Origin: an uncultured Asticcacaulis sp.
GTDB taxonomy: Bacteria > Pseudomonadota > Alphaproteobacteria > Caulobacterales > Caulobacteraceae
Assembly: GCA_946480125.1 (NCBI GenBank)
Contig: CAMLIY010000123.1
Coordinates: forward strand, 1-8,933
Direction of reading: 5' to 3'
Length of the DNA: 8,933 nucleotides
Both the position numbers and the translations under genes were made by a program. Numbering within the stretch: the first letter of the stretch is position 1; each line of letters begins with the position of its first letter. Under the pieces are notes generated by a model that was not told where the DNA came from, did no database searches, and saw nothing but the letters and a program-made list of their open reading frames with translations. Positions 1 through 5,853 of this stretch are shown here, in pieces.

Positions 1-1
1 C

Positions 2-385
2 ATGACCGGCCTGTTCGGTGGCGAAGGCTTCATCATGCAGAAGCTCGAGGGCGACGGCTGGGTGTTCGTGCAGTTCGGCGGCATGGTCATCGAGCGTGAA
101 CTGAAAGCGGGTGAGCAGCTTCACGTCGATACCGGCTGCGTGGCCGCCTTTACCGATACGGTGGATTTCGACCTGATTCAGGCTGGCGGTGTCAAATCGA
201 TGGTGTTCGGCGGGGAGGGGGTCTTTTTCGCGCAATTGACCGGTCCAGGCAAGGTGTGGGTGCAGTCTCTGCCATTTGCGCGTCTGGCTGGGCGCATCGG
301 CGCTGCAATCGGCGGCGCCGGGCCCAATCGTGGCGAAGGGTCTGTGCTGGGTGGTCTGGGCGATCTGATCGGCGGCAATCGATAG
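2..385 (+). CDS. AIM24 / TIGR00266-family protein, C-terminal part (5' end outside window)
   Basis: This is the final 127 residues of an AIM24-family (formerly DUF124) beta-rich protein. The family's exact biochemical role is not established; the mitochondrial member affects inner-membrane organisation. Two repeat units typical of the fold are visible: a first [16 protein letters not shown] unit near the left edge, then a second one, [20 protein letters not shown], followed by KVWVQSLP. The C-terminus is a glycine-rich tail with little predicted structure ([15 protein letters not shown] and a closing [12 protein letters not shown]). Full-length relatives are roughly twice as long, and the ATG at base 2 falls inside a conserved repeat, so it is very probably an internal methionine and the gene starts left of the window. 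It ends 58 bp before the next gene on the same strand, with no convincing terminator between, so co-transcription is possible. The family call is fairly sure; no function is inferred. Confidence 0.85.
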   Translation: MTGLFGGEGFIMQKLEGDGWVFVQFGGMVIERELKAGEQLHVDTGCVAAFTDTVDFDLIQAGGVKSMVFGGEGVFFAQLTGPGKVWVQSLPFARLAGRIGAAIGGAGPNRGEGSVLGGLGDLIGGNR

Positions 386-443
386 GCGGAACCTTTTGGC
401 TCTGTTATGGATGAGCTTTTCCTGATTCCAGAAGCTTGCCCCC

Positions 444-1751
444 ATGACCGATCTTTCCGACGAGGACGCCTATGACCCGCTTGTGCCGGTACCGGCGGAA
501 AAGCGCAGCCTGACCCTGCGGGATAGTTTCTCCCTGTGGTTCTCGCTCGGTATTGGCCTGCTGGTGTTGCAAGCGGGGGCTTACCTCGTGCCCGGCCTGT
601 CGCTGACCGAGGGCCTGATCGCCATCGTTATTGGCAGCGTGGCGGGTGCCGTATTGCTGGGGCTGGCGGGTGTGGTCGGGGCGGATACCGGGCTGTCGAC
701 CATGGGCGCGCTTCGGCCGACGCTCGGCATTCGCGGCGCTTCAGTGGCGGCGATCCTCAATGTCATCCAACTTGTTGGCTGGGGGGCATTCGAGATCATC
801 GCCATGCGCGATGCCGCAAACACCCTTTCGACCAACACCTTCCACTTTACCTTGCCGATCCTGTGGACCCTGGTCTTCGGCGCGGCAGCAACGGGGCTGG
901 CTTTTCTGGGGCCGCTGAGTTTTATTCGCCGCTTCCTGCGCCACTGGGGCATCTGGCTGCTGCTGGCTGGTGCCGGGTGGATGACTTACGCGCTGCTGGC
1001 TGATCACAATCTGGCCGAAGCCTTTACGCGTAAGGGTAATGGTTCGCTATCGCTCGGCGGCGGCATTGATCTGGTGATCGCCATGCCGCTGTCGTGGTTG
1101 CCCCTGATCGCCGACTATGCGCGTTTCGGCAAGTCTCCCGGCGCGGTTTTCAAGGGATCGACGCTTGGCTATCTGCTGGCCAATATCTGGTTTTTCGCGC
1201 TCGGCGCCGCCTATGCCCTGATGGCGGCCGGCAATCCCGATCAGATGCTGCTGTCGGCGCTGGCGACCACCGGCGGCGGACTGGCCCTGCTGCTGATCCT
1301 GATCGACGAAACTGACAATGTCTTTGCCGATATTTTTTCGGCGGCGACGTCTCTGGGATCATTGCTGCATTTCCGCATCCGCCATCTGGTGATCGGATTC
1401 GGCTTTCTGTGTACCCTGATCGCCCTGTTGGTTCCTATGGCCGAATTCATGACCTTTCTTTATATGATCGGCTCTGTTTTCACGCCGCTCTATGGCGTTT
1501 TGCTGGTCGATCATTTTGTCATCCGCAAGCGACAGATTGAGGCGAACGATCTCATCCGCATCTCAGGTGTGTATGGCTTTACGTATGGAGTGCATCTCAG
1601 CGCTTTTGCGGCCTGGGCGGCGGGCGTGACCACCTATTATTCTTTCCTCAGCCTGTTGCCGGCGGTCGGCGCCACCCTGCCAGCCTTTTTCGTTGCCGCC
1701 CTCAGCTATTGGGCACTGGCGAAGATGTTTGTGAAGCCGGCGGCGGTGTAG
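444..1751 (+). CDS. cytX: NCS1-family transporter, CytX-like (putative hydroxymethylpyrimidine/nucleobase permease)
   Basis: A 435-residue integral membrane protein with about 12 hydrophobic segments, of normal length for NCS1 cytosine/purine/thiamine-precursor permeases. Family signs: the first membrane segment after LRDSFSLWFSLGIGLLVLQA (residues 25-44), the RPTLGIRG motif (91-98) followed by a VGWGAFEI segment (111-118), the SWLPLIADYARFGK motif (217-230), and the acidic DETDNVFADIFSAATS stretch (288-303). Together these resemble the CytX branch, which comparative genomics has linked to uptake of hydroxymethylpyrimidine, a thiamine precursor. Substrate is inference: no thiamine gene is in the window and the 58 bp upstream is too short for a full TPP riboswitch. 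The ATG at 444 is the first in-frame start before the hydrophilic N-terminal tail; its ribosome binding site is poor. The 3' end overlaps the oppositely oriented repressor gene by 50 bp. A cytosine or purine permease is the alternative. Confidence 0.85.
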   Translation: MTDLSDEDAYDPLVPVPAEKRSLTLRDSFSLWFSLGIGLLVLQAGAYLVPGLSLTEGLIAIVIGSVAGAVLLGLAGVVGADTGLSTMGALRPTLGIRGASVAAILNVIQLVGWGAFEIIAMRDAANTLSTNTFHFTLPILWTLVFGAAATGLAFLGPLSFIRRFLRHWGIWLLLAGAGWMTYALLADHNLAEAFTRKGNGSLSLGGGIDLVIAMPLSWLPLIADYARFGKSPGAVFKGSTLGYLLANIWFFALGAAYALMAAGNPDQMLLSALATTGGGLALLLILIDETDNVFADIFSAATSLGSLLHFRIRHLVIGFGFLCTLIALLVPMAEFMTFLYMIGSVFTPLYGVLLVDHFVIRKRQIEANDLIRISGVYGFTYGVHLSAFAAWAAGVTTYYSFLSLLPAVGATLPAFFVAALSYWALAKMFVKPAAV

Positions 1752-2361
1752 TCCGACCAGCATATCTCGCTTCAAAGCCAGCGATCAACAGGTCAAGACC
1801 AGCCAGAAAGTGCGCTTCCGGGCTGTTGTTGCGATAGCTGGCGATACCCGCCGCCAAGGCCGGGAAGGCGGCGGCGCGGGTATCCAGCGCGGCCGTACGT
1901 TCGGCCGAGGGCGGTTCGCTCTGCTCCTCCAGCACGCAGCCAACGACATAGCGGCTGGTGGCGATATTCAGCGCCATGACGTCAGCGGGCGCCAGGCCCT
2001 GATCGACCATGAAGACCATCATGGCCTCGATCTTTTCCAGATTTTCCGGATCGGCTTCGGTGCCGGCGTGCAGGCGTGCGCCATCGCGTACGCTGAGGAG
2101 GGCATGGCGAAACGCACTGACATTGCGGCGGAGAAACGATTGCCAGGTTTCACCAGGCATGGGTTCACAGGCATCGTAACGCGTCAGCAGTTCGGCGTTC
2201 AACGCATCGAGCAGGGCGCGCTTGTTCTTGAAATGCCAATAAAGCGCCGGCTGCTGGACGCCCAGCTTCTGCGCGAGGGCGCGCGTAGAGAGGGCGTCGA
2301 TGCCGACCTCATTCAGCAGGTCGAGCGCCGCGTCTATTATGGTCGATTTGTCGAGTTTCAT
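1702..2361 (-). CDS. tetR: TetR repressor of the divergent tetA-like efflux gene
   Basis: A 219-residue repressor very like the classical plasmid TetR proteins over its whole length. The N-terminal helix-turn-helix covers about residues 3-47 (LDKSTIIDAALDLLNEVG, then LAQKLGVQQPALYWHFKNKR), and the TetR-C ligand/dimer domain follows, with GCVLEEQ at 141-147. Against TetR(B), the tetracycline-contact residues Asn82, Phe86, His100, Thr103 and Glu147 are kept (here N80, F84, H98, T101, E145), but His64, Arg104, Gln116 and His139 appear to be D63, E102, M114 and R137. In the recognition helix Glu37 and Thr40 are Q36 and A39. The start at 2361 has AAGGTGA just upstream; an in-frame ATG at 2397 lies inside the operator and is rejected. 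It faces tetA across two operator-like palindromes and should repress both genes. About 13 residues beyond the usual C-terminus are antisense to the cytX 3' end. Inducer identity is uncertain. Confidence 0.9.
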   Translation of the reverse strand: MKLDKSTIIDAALDLLNEVGIDALSTRALAQKLGVQQPALYWHFKNKRALLDALNAELLTRYDACEPMPGETWQSFLRRNVSAFRHALLSVRDGARLHAGTEADPENLEKIEAMMVFMVDQGLAPADVMALNIATSRYVVGCVLEEQSEPPSAERTAALDTRAAAFPALAAGIASYRNNSPEAHFLAGLDLLIAGFEARYAGRTTPPPASQTSSPVPNS

Positions 2362-2373
2362 TTTCACCTTGAC

Positions 2374-2403
2374 TTGATAATGGCGTAACCTTATCACCGA
2401 TAA
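2374..2403 (+). promoter_or_regulatory. Candidate sigma-70-type promoter for the tetA-like gene
   Basis: TTGATA at 2374-2379 could serve as a -35 box, with CGATAA at 2398-2403 as a -10 box after an 18 bp spacer. The -10 would sit inside the first operator, fitting repression by TetR. The -10 match is modest and other placements in this AT-rich gap are possible, so this is a tentative call. Confidence 0.3.
2391..2403. promoter_or_regulatory. tet-operator-like palindrome, repressor-gene side
   Basis: TTATCACCGATAA is an imperfect dyad (TTATC, 3 bases, GATAA). It matches the 13-base core of the classical tetO, CTATCATTGATAG, at 9 positions including the TATCA and GATA blocks. It is the exact reverse complement of the second copy at 2409-2421, with 5 bp between them and 18 bp from centre to centre. 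It lies between the divergent tetR and tetA starts, where TetR bound here would block both promoters. The operator role is inferred from symmetry, position and the TetR-like neighbour. Confidence 0.8.
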
Positions 2404-2408
2404 ATAAC

Positions 2409-2421
2409 TTATCGGTGATAA
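2409..2421. promoter_or_regulatory. tet-operator-like palindrome, pump-gene side
   Basis: TTATCGGTGATAA is the exact reverse complement of the copy at 2391-2403. It ends 5 bp before the tetA ATG at 2427 and contains GGTGA (2414-2418), the best candidate ribosome binding site for tetA, 8 bases from the start codon. Repressor binding here would cover the start of the tetA transcript. The two copies together could also form a 13 bp hairpin with a 5 base loop in DNA or RNA. Confidence 0.8.
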
Positions 2422-2426
2422 ATTTT

Positions 2427-3599
2427 ATGAAAACGTCTCGTTTGCCTCTGTTCACTGTCTATCTGACCGTCATGCTCGATATGGCCGGTATTGGGCTGGT
2501 GCTGCCGGTCCTGCCGGATTTGTTCGGCGCCACAAAAGCCGGGGCAACGGTAGGCCTCGCCTACGGACTGTTCCTGTCGCTCTACGCGCTAATGCAGTTT
2601 CTTTTCGCCCCTTTGTTGGGCGGCTGGAGCGATCATGTCGGCCGCAAGCCGGTGTTGATCGCCTCACTCGTCTGCACAGCGGTCAACTATGCCGTCATGG
2701 CCTGCCTGCCGCCTTTATGGATTTTGTTCGTAGCGCGTGCCATAGCCGGGATCACGGGTTCCAATATGTCGGTCGCCATGGCCTATCTCACTGATATTTC
2801 ATCGCCGGAAGACCGCGCCAAACGGTTCGGCCAGTTGAACGCCTGCATGGGCATAGGCTTTATCCTGGGGCCGGCGGCGGGTGGTTTGCTGCGCGAAGCC
2901 GGACTGATGTGGCCGTTCGCGGCGGCGGCGGCGCTTGCCGTTGTCAACCTGCTCATGTGCCTGTTTGTCATGCCGGAATCGCGCGCCGTTGTGCCCAGTA
3001 CGGAAAAGCTCAATCCGCTGTCGCCACTTAAGGATATCACCGCTTTCAAGGGGATCATGGCCTTACTTGTGGCGGGTGGTCTGTTCGCCATTATCGGCGA
3101 AATTGCCGGCAGCGTCTGGGTGCTTTATGTTGAGCAACGCTATAACTGGCAGGGGATCACAGTCGGACTGTCCCTGACTTTATTTGGGCTGTTTCATGCC
3201 TTGGCGCAGGCTTTCCTGGTCGGACCAATTACCAGGCGTCTCGGCGAGCGGGGGGCTTTGCTGGTAGGGATAGTGGCCGATATGTCATGTTATCTGGCGC
3301 TCGGTCTGGTCACCAAGGGGGCGATCATCTGGCTGCTGATCCCGTTCCTCAGCCTCGGTGGCATAGGGCCCAGCGTATTTATGTCGGTTATTTCCAAACA
3401 GGTCAGTGAAGATCGTCAGGGCCAGCTTCAGGGTGTGCTGGCCAGTCTGCAAGGTCTGGCGGCGATTATCGGGCCGGTACTGATGCTCAACCTATATTTC
3501 CTTACGCGGCATATATTTCCGGGCCTGGTCTGGATTATCGGCGCTGGGCTTTATCTGCTGGTGCTGCCGGTCGTCCTGCGCAGGTCTGTTTATAGGTAG
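2427..3599 (+). CDS. tetA: TetA-like MFS drug/proton antiporter
   Basis: A 390-residue, 12-helix major facilitator protein close in length and motif order to TetA efflux pumps, which exchange a Mg-tetracycline complex for a proton at the inner membrane. Visible signs: the first-helix LDMAGIGLVLPVLP (17-30) with D18 in the place of TetA(B) Asp15; YALMQFLFAP (53-62); the loop 2-3 signature GGWSDHVGRKP (65-75); AGITGSN (107-113); H257, equivalent to His257; D285, equivalent to Asp285; and the QGQLQGVLASL stretch (331-341). The membrane aspartate equivalent to TetA(B) Asp84 is instead N87. The start at 2427 is preferred because an in-frame GTG at 2415 lies inside the operator. Regulation by the divergent TetR is strongly suggested. 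The sequence is clearly diverged from the mobile tet classes, so tetracycline is a likely but unproven substrate; another amphipathic compound is possible. It ends 2 bp from the convergent hemerythrin gene. Confidence 0.88.
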   Translation: MKTSRLPLFTVYLTVMLDMAGIGLVLPVLPDLFGATKAGATVGLAYGLFLSLYALMQFLFAPLLGGWSDHVGRKPVLIASLVCTAVNYAVMACLPPLWILFVARAIAGITGSNMSVAMAYLTDISSPEDRAKRFGQLNACMGIGFILGPAAGGLLREAGLMWPFAAAAALAVVNLLMCLFVMPESRAVVPSTEKLNPLSPLKDITAFKGIMALLVAGGLFAIIGEIAGSVWVLYVEQRYNWQGITVGLSLTLFGLFHALAQAFLVGPITRRLGERGALLVGIVADMSCYLALGLVTKGAIIWLLIPFLSLGGIGPSVFMSVISKQVSEDRQGQLQGVLASLQGLAAIIGPVLMLNLYFLTRHIFPGLVWIIGAGLYLLVLPVVLRRSVYR

Positions 3600-3601
3600 A
3601 C

Positions 3602-4066
3602 CTAAGCGACCGGAGCGACGTGACCGGCGAGAATTTGTTGCTTCAGCGCATCCATCTGCAAAGCCAGGCGATGGGCGTCGAGCGGAGAGATGACCTCTTT
3701 GGCGCGCGGGAAAATCTCGCCTTCCTCCTTGGCGACATGATGCTCCACGGCGAATTTCAGTTCGCCGAACTTCTCCATCCATTCCTCCGTGCTGATCGAT
3801 AGCCGGCTAAGAACGTGGAGCAGGGATTTGATCTCATGATGCTCATGCTCGGAATGCTCAAGCTTGTCGTTCATTTCCTGGGTTTGGGTGGCATGTTCCA
3901 GACTGGCGTAAAAAGTACGTTCCTCAGCATCGCTGTGAGCCGACAATTCAACCCGGATCTGATCGAACAATGTCTGACGAACGGCGGGCAGACGAATGGC
4001 CATCAGGTCATCCATGAGACCGGCCAGTTTACGATGATCGCGAACAATATAGGCATAGATATCCAT
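3602..4066 (-). CDS. Hemerythrin-like HHE cation-binding protein
   Basis: A 154-residue, all-helical soluble protein with the hemerythrin/HHE arrangement of iron-ligand residues. Candidate di-iron ligands are H11 (in VRDHRKL), H44 and E48 (HSDAEER), the HSEHEHHE cluster at 71-78, and EHHVAKEEGEIFP (108-120) with H109/H110 and E114/E115. Such proteins bind oxygen, nitric oxide or iron, or take part in stress responses; which applies here cannot be told. No signal peptide or extra domain is seen, so it is probably cytoplasmic. The start at 4066 has a strong AAGGAG 8 bases upstream; an in-frame ATG at 4090 would add 8 residues but has no such site. The gene is convergent with the tetA-like gene (2 bp gap), which does not imply shared function. 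Upstream is a 191 bp divergent gap to the lipoprotein gene. Confidence 0.88.
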   Translation of the reverse strand: MDIYAYIVRDHRKLAGLMDDLMAIRLPAVRQTLFDQIRVELSAHSDAEERTFYASLEHATQTQEMNDKLEHSEHEHHEIKSLLHVLSRLSISTEEWMEKFGELKFAVEHHVAKEEGEIFPRAKEVISPLDAHRLALQMDALKQQILAGHVAPVA

Positions 4067-4257
4067 AACGTGCGCTCCTTTTATCAACAAGCATGCCGCG
4101 TAACAGATAGTGAAAAAATACGTGTTTTCAGTTGGGTTGTAAGCGTAAAGTAAACAGGCGGCATGGCATCATGACGGCATATCCACAGCCTGTTGAAAAT
4201 ATTAAGACTTGCGGCGTAACCTTCCCCTCGCGGTAAGCTGTCCGCGCAGGAGGGGCA
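4067..4257. other. Divergent intergenic gap between hemerythrin-like and lipoprotein genes
   Basis: No gene was seen in this 191 bp, which is more AT-rich than its surroundings and should hold promoters for both neighbours. It contains the AAGGAG ribosome binding site of the hemerythrin-like gene (minus strand, 4075-4080) and AGGAGGGG at 4248-4255 for the lipoprotein gene. An 8 bp inverted repeat, CATGCCGC (4092-4099) and GCGGCATG (4158-4165), flanks the AT-rich middle. A weak plus-strand promoter candidate is TTGAAA at 4193-4198 with GTAACC at 4216-4221 (17 bp spacer). Confidence 0.5.
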
Positions 4258-4641
4258 TTGCCCACAAGCATGTGCACTGGCACGTCAAGGTTTGTTATTT
4301 TTGCGGCCTGTGGCCTCACCCTATCCGGCTGCAATCATTTAGGGCTATGCGTCGAAGATCATCTTGATGACATAAAATCACCGACTGGTCATTATCAGGC
4401 GGAGATTGTCCGGCGCAAATGCATAGGATCATCGGCGGTAGAGAAGGTGCTGATGCGCCGTACACAGGGCTTTTTGAACGGGGCCACCGCGGTGGCGGTA
4501 TTTGATGCCGGTAATCCGGAAAAATTGCCCGACCTTTCTGTCAGGTGGCGAGGGGAGCACCGCATCGTTATTACGGCTCACGACGCCAAGGTGTGGTACT
4601 TCCAGCCGAACTGGCATGATGTGCGGGTGATGAAGCGCTAG
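4258..4641 (+). CDS. Small predicted lipoprotein, unknown function
   Basis: I do not recognise the family. The product is about 127 residues with an N-terminal export signal: a short n-region with one arginine (R11), a hydrophobic stretch FVIFAACGLTL (12-22), and a lipobox LSGC with the modified cysteine at C25, followed by asparagine. That predicts a lipid-anchored periplasmic or outer-membrane protein; no inner-membrane retention aspartate is at +2. The mature part is mixed, with cysteines at 31 and 54 that could pair, and a central TGHYQAEIVRRKCIG motif. Start choice is open: TTG at 4258 lies 4 bases after AGGAGG (4248-4253), while ATG at 4270 would drop 4 residues but lie 16 bases away; both keep the signal. 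It is transcribed away from the hemerythrin-like gene and ends 145 bp before the convergent phoH gene. Confidence 0.7.
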   Translation: MPTSMCTGTSRFVIFAACGLTLSGCNHLGLCVEDHLDDIKSPTGHYQAEIVRRKCIGSSAVEKVLMRRTQGFLNGATAVAVFDAGNPEKLPDLSVRWRGEHRIVITAHDAKVWYFQPNWHDVRVMKR

Positions 4642-4728
4642 GAGCGGGCAGGGGTATGTAACCCACAACTGTTATTACGGCCACATAAACCAAGATAATC
4701 ATGGATGGAGCCCGGCAAGTCATAGGGC

Positions 4729-4757
4729 AAAAAAAACGGCGGGCTGAAGACCCGCCG
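4729..4757 (-). terminator. Intrinsic terminator of the phoH-family gene
   Basis: Read on the minus strand, a perfect 7 bp GC stem (CGGCGGG with CCCGCCG, loop of 7) is followed directly by eight T residues (complement of the A run at 4729-4736). It begins 30 bp after the phoH stop codon. On the plus strand the same hairpin is followed only by TCTCTTT, so it might weakly stop lipoprotein-gene transcripts as well. Confidence 0.93.
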
Positions 4758-4786
4758 TCTCTTTCCCCGGACGTTGTTTGCTGCGC

Positions 4787-5566
4787 CTACAGCACGCCCA
4801 GCATCTGTGCCACCAGCGGATGGCGCACGATGTCCTTATCCTTCAGCCGCACCACTTCGATGGTGTCGACCGCCTCGAACTTGTCGGCGACATCCCCCAG
4901 GCCGGAAATACCAGGCAGGAGATCGCTTTGCGCCGGATCGCCGGTGACGACCATGGTCGAGTTCCAGCCCAGGCGGGTCAGCAGCATCTTGAGCTGGACA
5001 TAGGTGCAGTTCTGCGCTTCGTCGATGACCACGAAGGCGTTGTTGAGTGTGCGGCCGCGCATATAGCCGACCGGCGCGATTTCGATCAGGCCTTCGGCCA
5101 TCAGCGCCTTGACGCGCTTCATGCTGATCCGGTCGGTGAGGGCATCATAAAGTGGCCGCAGATAGGGGGCCAGCTTGTCTTCCATGTCGCCCGGCAGGAA
5201 ACCGATCGATTCGCCGGCTTCGACGGCGGGACGCGATAGCACGATACGTCCAACCTTGCCGGCTTCGAGCGCCTCGACGGCCTTGGCGATGGCGAGGTAG
5301 GTCTTACCGGTGCCTGCTGGTCCCAGCGCCAGCACAAGGTTTTTTTCATCAATAGCGGCCATCAGGGCGGCCTGACCTTCGGATTTCGGTTTGATGGTCT
5401 TGATGTAGGACTGGTCGCGATCCTCATTGGCGGGGCCGCTGGGTGACCAGCCGCCGTTAACGCCGGCACCATGCACATTCAGCCGGCGCACTTTTGTCTC
5501 TGGCGCGAATTGCTCCGCATCCAGATTGCCTTCGCGCAAGAAACGTTTGGCGGCTCGCTTGGTCAT
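4787..5566 (-). CDS. phoH: PhoH-family P-loop ATPase
   Basis: A 259-residue cytoplasmic protein with a single PhoH nucleotide-binding domain. The Walker A loop is GPAGTGKTYLA (82-92), Walker B is FVVIDEAQN (178-186), and the family motifs VVTGDPAQSDL (206-216), SRPAVEAGESIGFLPGDMED (111-130) and a C-terminal VRHPLV (247-252) are all present. Family members hydrolyse ATP and are linked to RNA metabolism and, in some bacteria, to phosphate starvation; the exact role is not settled. The first 50 residues are basic and carry no recognisable KH or PIN domain, so this is the short single-domain form, not the PIN-PhoH fusion. No ybeY neighbour is present, unlike many ybeZ-type genes. The start at 5566 has AAGGAG 6 bases upstream; an in-frame extension to 5725 would translate low-complexity leader and is rejected. 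The leader contains a terminator-like hairpin, and a strong terminator follows the gene. Confidence 0.92.
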   Translation of the reverse strand: MTKRAAKRFLREGNLDAEQFAPETKVRRLNVHGAGVNGGWSPSGPANEDRDQSYIKTIKPKSEGQAALMAAIDEKNLVLALGPAGTGKTYLAIAKAVEALEAGKVGRIVLSRPAVEAGESIGFLPGDMEDKLAPYLRPLYDALTDRISMKRVKALMAEGLIEIAPVGYMRGRTLNNAFVVIDEAQNCTYVQLKMLLTRLGWNSTMVVTGDPAQSDLLPGISGLGDVADKFEAVDTIEVVRLKDKDIVRHPLVAQMLGVL

Positions 5567-5793
5567 GGTGGGCTCCTTAAAAAAGAACATGAAAAAAGGC
5601 GACGCCATAAGTGGCTCGCCTTTGTGTAACGGATACGCGGTTGGGGGAGGAAATCCGGCAACAGCCAGAGGATATGCCATCGCCATAAGGGGGCGGTGGG
5701 GGAGAAGCAAGGGATGAAAACGCAACCCGAATTGCCACTGATTACCTCTAAGGCTGAAACCTTAACTGTGATGCCGAACCGGAAGGAGAGCAC
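5563..5793 (-). CDS. Possible 76-codon leader reading frame coupled to phoH (doubtful as a protein)
   Basis: A GTG start at 5793 sits 5 bases after an AGGAG (complement of 5799-5803), and the TGA stop overlaps the phoH ATG as ATGA (5566-5563), the usual layout for translational coupling. The predicted 76-residue peptide is unlike any family I know, is rich in Trp, Pro, Ser and Cys with a WRWHILWLLPDFLP stretch (38-51), and uses TTA codons that are rare in the neighbouring genes, so it does not look like a selected protein. It would pass through the leader terminator hairpin, so its translation could affect phoH expression. It may equally be a chance open frame. Confidence 0.25.
   Translation of the reverse strand: MLSFRFGITVKVSALEVISGNSGCVFIPCFSPTAPLWRWHILWLLPDFLPQPRIRYTKASHLWRRLFSCSFLRSPP
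5593..5624 (-). terminator. Terminator-like hairpin inside the phoH leader (possible attenuator or sRNA end)
   Basis: On the minus strand AAAGGCGA-GCCA, loop CTTA, TGGC-G-TCGCCTTT forms a 12 bp stem with one bulged G, and the U run continues (TTTTTT from the complement of 5593-5598), followed by a second T-rich stretch. It lies only 26 bases upstream of the phoH start codon, leaving little room for a promoter between. It could end a short upstream RNA, or act as an attenuator that must be read through for phoH expression. Confidence 0.75.
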
Positions 5794-5838
5794 TGATTCT
5801 CCTGCCTGTAACGACGCTATCAGATTCGCTGAGGATGG

Positions 5839-5853
5839 TTAGCGATATCTTAA
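5839..5853. promoter_or_regulatory. Candidate CtrA-like site (TTAG-N7-TTAA)
   Basis: TTAG at 5839-5842 and TTAA at 5850-5853 are separated by 7 bases, one mismatch from the TTAA-N7-TTAA consensus of the CtrA cell-cycle regulator in Caulobacterales and relatives. It is 79 bp upstream of the carbonic-anhydrase-like start. A match this short can arise by chance, and the lineage itself is inferred. Confidence 0.2.

Noticed and set aside
2..4. ATG at the left edge as a true gene start
   Set aside because: It falls inside a conserved AIM24 repeat and would leave about half a normal protein; the gene more likely runs in from outside the window.
413..435. Hairpin before the cytX start (AGCTT...AAGCT)
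   Set aside because: The stem needs a 3 base bulge and has no U run; too weak to call a terminator or a riboswitch.
1810..2388. 192-codon open frame on the plus strand opposite tetR
   Set aside because: It is the complement of a well-supported repressor gene and encodes no recognisable protein.
2362..2397. Longer N-terminus for the repressor, starting at 2397
   Set aside because: That start lies inside the operator, adds residues absent from TetR proteins, and lacks a ribosome binding site, while 2361 has AAGGTGA in place.
4180..4188. DnaA-box-like ATATCCACA
   Set aside because: A single near-match with no cluster and no origin-linked genes nearby.
5567..5725. N-terminal extension of the PhoH-family protein to 5725
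   Set aside because: The added residues are low-complexity and run through a terminator-like hairpin; 5566 has a good AAGGAG site and begins with a basic PhoH-like N-terminus.
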